A stretch of 7,171 nt of DNA from Clostridia bacterium (lineage in GTDB: Bacteria; Bacillota_A; Clostridia; Oscillospirales; CAG-272), in assembly GCA_017632155.1 (NCBI GenBank), contig JAGBRZ010000203.1, forward strand, positions 1 to 7,171. The letters run 5' to 3'. The translations under genes and the position numbers were made by a program. Position 1 is the first letter of the stretch. The number at the start of each line of letters is the position of its first letter. Positions 5,398 to 7,171 of this stretch are shown here, piece by piece. The notes beneath the pieces are model-generated. The model was given only the letters and a program-made list of their open reading frames with translations. It was not told the origin of the DNA and made no database searches.

Positions 5398-5430
5398 CTG
5401 TAATGAAAGGAATATAGTTATGAAAGAATG

Positions 5431-6249
5431 TCAGAATTTAACGGGCAAGGCATCACCGATTTTTTCTCTGTTATACAGTTCAAGGATATATGCCACCGCC
5501 TTCTTTTTCCCCGCGTCCCTATTAATGGGATCGCGTGCTCTGAGAACGAGCTGATAAGGATCTGCAAAGGATAGTCTGCCCACAAGCGCTTCGTGGTCGT
5601 ATTCATCATAATAGATATGAACAAAATCGCACATAGCGGTTACGATTTCCATCAGCAAGGATCTGGGTTTTCCACCCCACGCTTCTACAATGAGCTTCAT
5701 AGCTTCGATGTAGTGCTTCTCTCCGACGCGGTGGTATGCTTTCTTTGCAGTATTGATGCATCTGAGACGGTATAGACCGCAAACACCCGAATAGCTCGGC
5801 TGAAGTCCTACAGATTTTGTCGCACGAACAAATGCGATTGAATCTCCATCGTATCCGAGAATTTTGGCGCGAAGCGTAATCCCAGGCGTAGGCTTTGAGG
5901 AAAATCCCGTTTGCTCTGCAAACAGAAGCGCCTCATCCTCCTCTGTCATATCGTAAAAGACCTTGCAGACGATGTTCAAATCTTTACCACCATTTCTCAT
6001 TTTTCTCGCGGCAATAGTATGTTGCCCGTCAAAAACGTAATACTCTCCATTGCGTAGACTCAACTTGGGTTCGTTTGCGATGCGCTCATCAAAGTTCTCA
6101 ACAATACGTCTAACTTTTCTTTCGTCAAACTCACGCTGATATGGTGATGTATGAATAATGGAACTATGAACGGATGCCATTTCATAGCCGCGTCCTTCTT
6201 TGATCTTGTCTATTCTCTTGTTTACCGATGTGTTCATATTGTTTCTCAT
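5431..6249 (-). CDS. ParB-like nuclease-fold protein, DUF6551-like
   Basis: This 272-residue protein has the ParB N-terminal signature. SPYQREFDERKVRRIVENFD at 35-54 gives the substrate-strand and helix region, and YYVFDGQHTIAA at 70-81 carries the DGQH motif that stands where ParB has its CTP/nucleotide-binding arginine box. The remainder (about 95-265) is mostly helical and holds no zinc ribbon or obvious helix-turn-helix. It fits the ParB/DUF6551 group found in phages and conjugative elements, whose biochemical role is largely undefined. Its ATG (6249) overlaps the stop of the preceding ParB-like gene as ATGA, with GGAGAG 6 nt upstream, so the two are coupled and probably co-regulated. Alternative start: the ATG 4 codons later. 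Family is confident; function is only inferred as DNA maintenance, partition or regulation. Confidence 0.8.
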   Translation of the reverse strand: MRNNMNTSVNKRIDKIKEGRGYEMASVHSSIIHTSPYQREFDERKVRRIVENFDERIANEPKLSLRNGEYYVFDGQHTIAARKMRNGGKDLNIVCKVFYDMTEEDEALLFAEQTGFSSKPTPGITLRAKILGYDGDSIAFVRATKSVGLQPSYSGVCGLYRLRCINTAKKAYHRVGEKHYIEAMKLIVEAWGGKPRSLLMEIVTAMCDFVHIYYDEYDHEALVGRLSFADPYQLVLRARDPINRDAGKKKAVAYILELYNREKIGDALPVKF

Positions 6250-7094
6250 TTCAACTCTCCTTCAATTTCATCAATATATTTTCTTGTTATGTTGAGGATT
6301 TCTCTTACCTTTTCTTTATATATGTCATCCTCGCAAAGTTTTGGGAATCTTGCGAGATAGTTCCCACAAGTACCAACAAATTGATTCACCGCACCGAGCA
6401 TAGAGTCGAGTATACTTTCTTCAATCGGCTTATCGCTTTTTTTCTTTTGCTCTCTATCTTTTTTCGGAAGTCTCAAATCTTCGGCAAGTTTTTTAATTTC
6501 TTCAGGAGTCATCTTTGCCATCAACATTACTTCCTCGGCAGTAGTGAATAATGCTCCCGACAGTATTTCATCTTTTATACCGGGAACTACCGTTTCAGCA
6601 GCATCGATCCCTCTTGCATAAAGATCTGCACGTTTAACGTAACTCTCACTTGTGTTCGTCTCTCTTGCGACTACCGAGCGTGTTCCGTGATCGCGAGGTG
6701 GGTCATTTTGACCCATTTGCCCTTCACCGCGTTTTTGTCGTTCGCCGATATAGATGCCGTTGTCTTTCTTTTCGGCAGCATACCGTTTGCCAATTAGATA
6801 CTTCTTGTATTCTTCGGGAAGATTTCTTCGTCCAAGCTGATTCTTACATATCCACGCAATCGCCTCAAACTCATCCTCAAAGAATAGCTCAGTTATGCTG
6901 TATTCTATCTCGGGATGTTTCCCGACAATCTTAAAGCGCTTATGTCCGTCGATGATCGTGCCGTTCCAAACAACAATTGGCATCAGCACTCTTCCATCAG
7001 TCAAGATATTTTCTTCAAGTAGGACAAGCTCTGCGGTAGTCATCGGCGGGATAACGCTTTCAAACCGTGGATTGATTGTCAGCGTTATGTTCAT
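6246..7094 (-). CDS. ParB/Spo0J-like protein with HTH region
   Basis: The 282-residue product has an N-terminal ParB-like domain: PIVVWNGTIIDGHKRF at 39-54, with DGHKR at 49-53, followed by FEAIAWICKNQLGRRNL ending at 92. A helix-turn-helix-like segment TRSVVARETNTSESYVKRA at 138-156 would bind DNA. The tail (about 190-282) is charged and helical. Such proteins occur on prophages and conjugative elements as partition or regulatory factors. The chosen ATG at 7094 has GGGAGGAG 5 nt upstream. The reading frame extends to a TTG at 7109, but that codon lies at the ribosome site and is unlikely to be used. The start overlaps the stop of the upstream gene (TGATG), and the stop overlaps the next ParB-like gene (ATGA), so three genes are coupled. 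Confidence 0.85.
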   Translation of the reverse strand: MNITLTINPRFESVIPPMTTAELVLLEENILTDGRVLMPIVVWNGTIIDGHKRFKIVGKHPEIEYSITELFFEDEFEAIAWICKNQLGRRNLPEEYKKYLIGKRYAAEKKDNGIYIGERQKRGEGQMGQNDPPRDHGTRSVVARETNTSESYVKRADLYARGIDAAETVVPGIKDEILSGALFTTAEEVMLMAKMTPEEIKKLAEDLRLPKKDREQKKKSDKPIEESILDSMLGAVNQFVGTCGNYLARFPKLCEDDIYKEKVREILNITRKYIDEIEGELK

Positions 7095-7171
7095 CAGCAC
7101 TCCTCCCAATCTTCATCAGCCGTACAACTGCGTGTGATTACAATTGCAAGATAATCTCTGAACTCCTCGCT
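7094..7171 (-). CDS. C-terminal end of an unrecognised gene (partial)
   Basis: Reading the minus strand from the window edge gives 25 in-frame residues (SEEFRDYLAI ... ADEDWEEC) and a TGA whose last base is the A of the next gene's ATG. The frame is open to the edge, the stop-start overlap matches the coupling style of the following genes, and the ribosome site for the ParB-like gene lies within these last codons. The visible piece is acidic and not diagnostic of any family. It is too short to name. Confidence 0.6.
   Translation of the reverse strand, partial: SEEFRDYLAIVITRSCTADEDWEEC

Noticed and set aside
5420..5560. Plus-strand ATG at 5420 with an AAAGGA-like site, possible antitoxin opposite mazF leader
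   Set aside because: The frame lies antisense inside the conserved C-terminus of the ParB-like gene and encodes nothing like an antitoxin.

Overview
The window looks like one end of an integrated mobile element (an integrative conjugative element, prophage or smaller integrative element) in a Firmicutes/Clostridia genome, probably an anaerobic gut or rumen lineage. This rests on moderately AT-rich DNA, strong AGGAGG-type ribosome binding sites, a Bacillus-type MazF and the style of the tandem serine recombinases. The species cannot be named from the sequence.

Right part (4812-7171, minus strand): a tightly packed, translationally coupled series. It begins with the C-terminus of an unrecognised gene whose stop overlaps the next start (TGATG). 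Two different ParB/Spo0J-like proteins follow, overlapping as ATGA. After a 115-nt leader containing a perfect 11-bp hairpin come a MazF-type RNase and a 50-residue SHOCT-like protein whose ATG directly follows the mazF stop codon.

Middle part (711-4744, minus strand): three large-serine-recombinase genes in tandem, with a 1-nt overlap or a 3-nt gap between them. The first and third have complete resolvase catalytic domains. The middle one has a clean start exactly at the recombinase domain, so it lacks the catalytic serine, and it also lacks an internal segment of about 30 residues. A candidate promoter with a 14-bp palindrome in its spacer precedes the trio. The trio probably performs integration and excision, with an attachment site expected just beyond the end of the third gene.

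Left part (1-710): no convincing protein gene. Positions 1 to about 460 look like the 3' portion of a large, elaborately folded non-coding RNA on the plus strand. It has many perfect helices, a three-way junction, two related modules sharing an exact 12-mer and equally spaced motifs, a T-loop hairpin, several alternative pairings, and a strong intrinsic terminator at 420-459. Between it and the recombinases lie two imperfect copies of a sequence containing TTTTCGAACCA (547-577 and 687-715), which are candidate attachment-site material, and a terminator hairpin (625-680) that would end the recombinase transcript. The RNA and its junction with the recombinase end are the most unusual part of the window.
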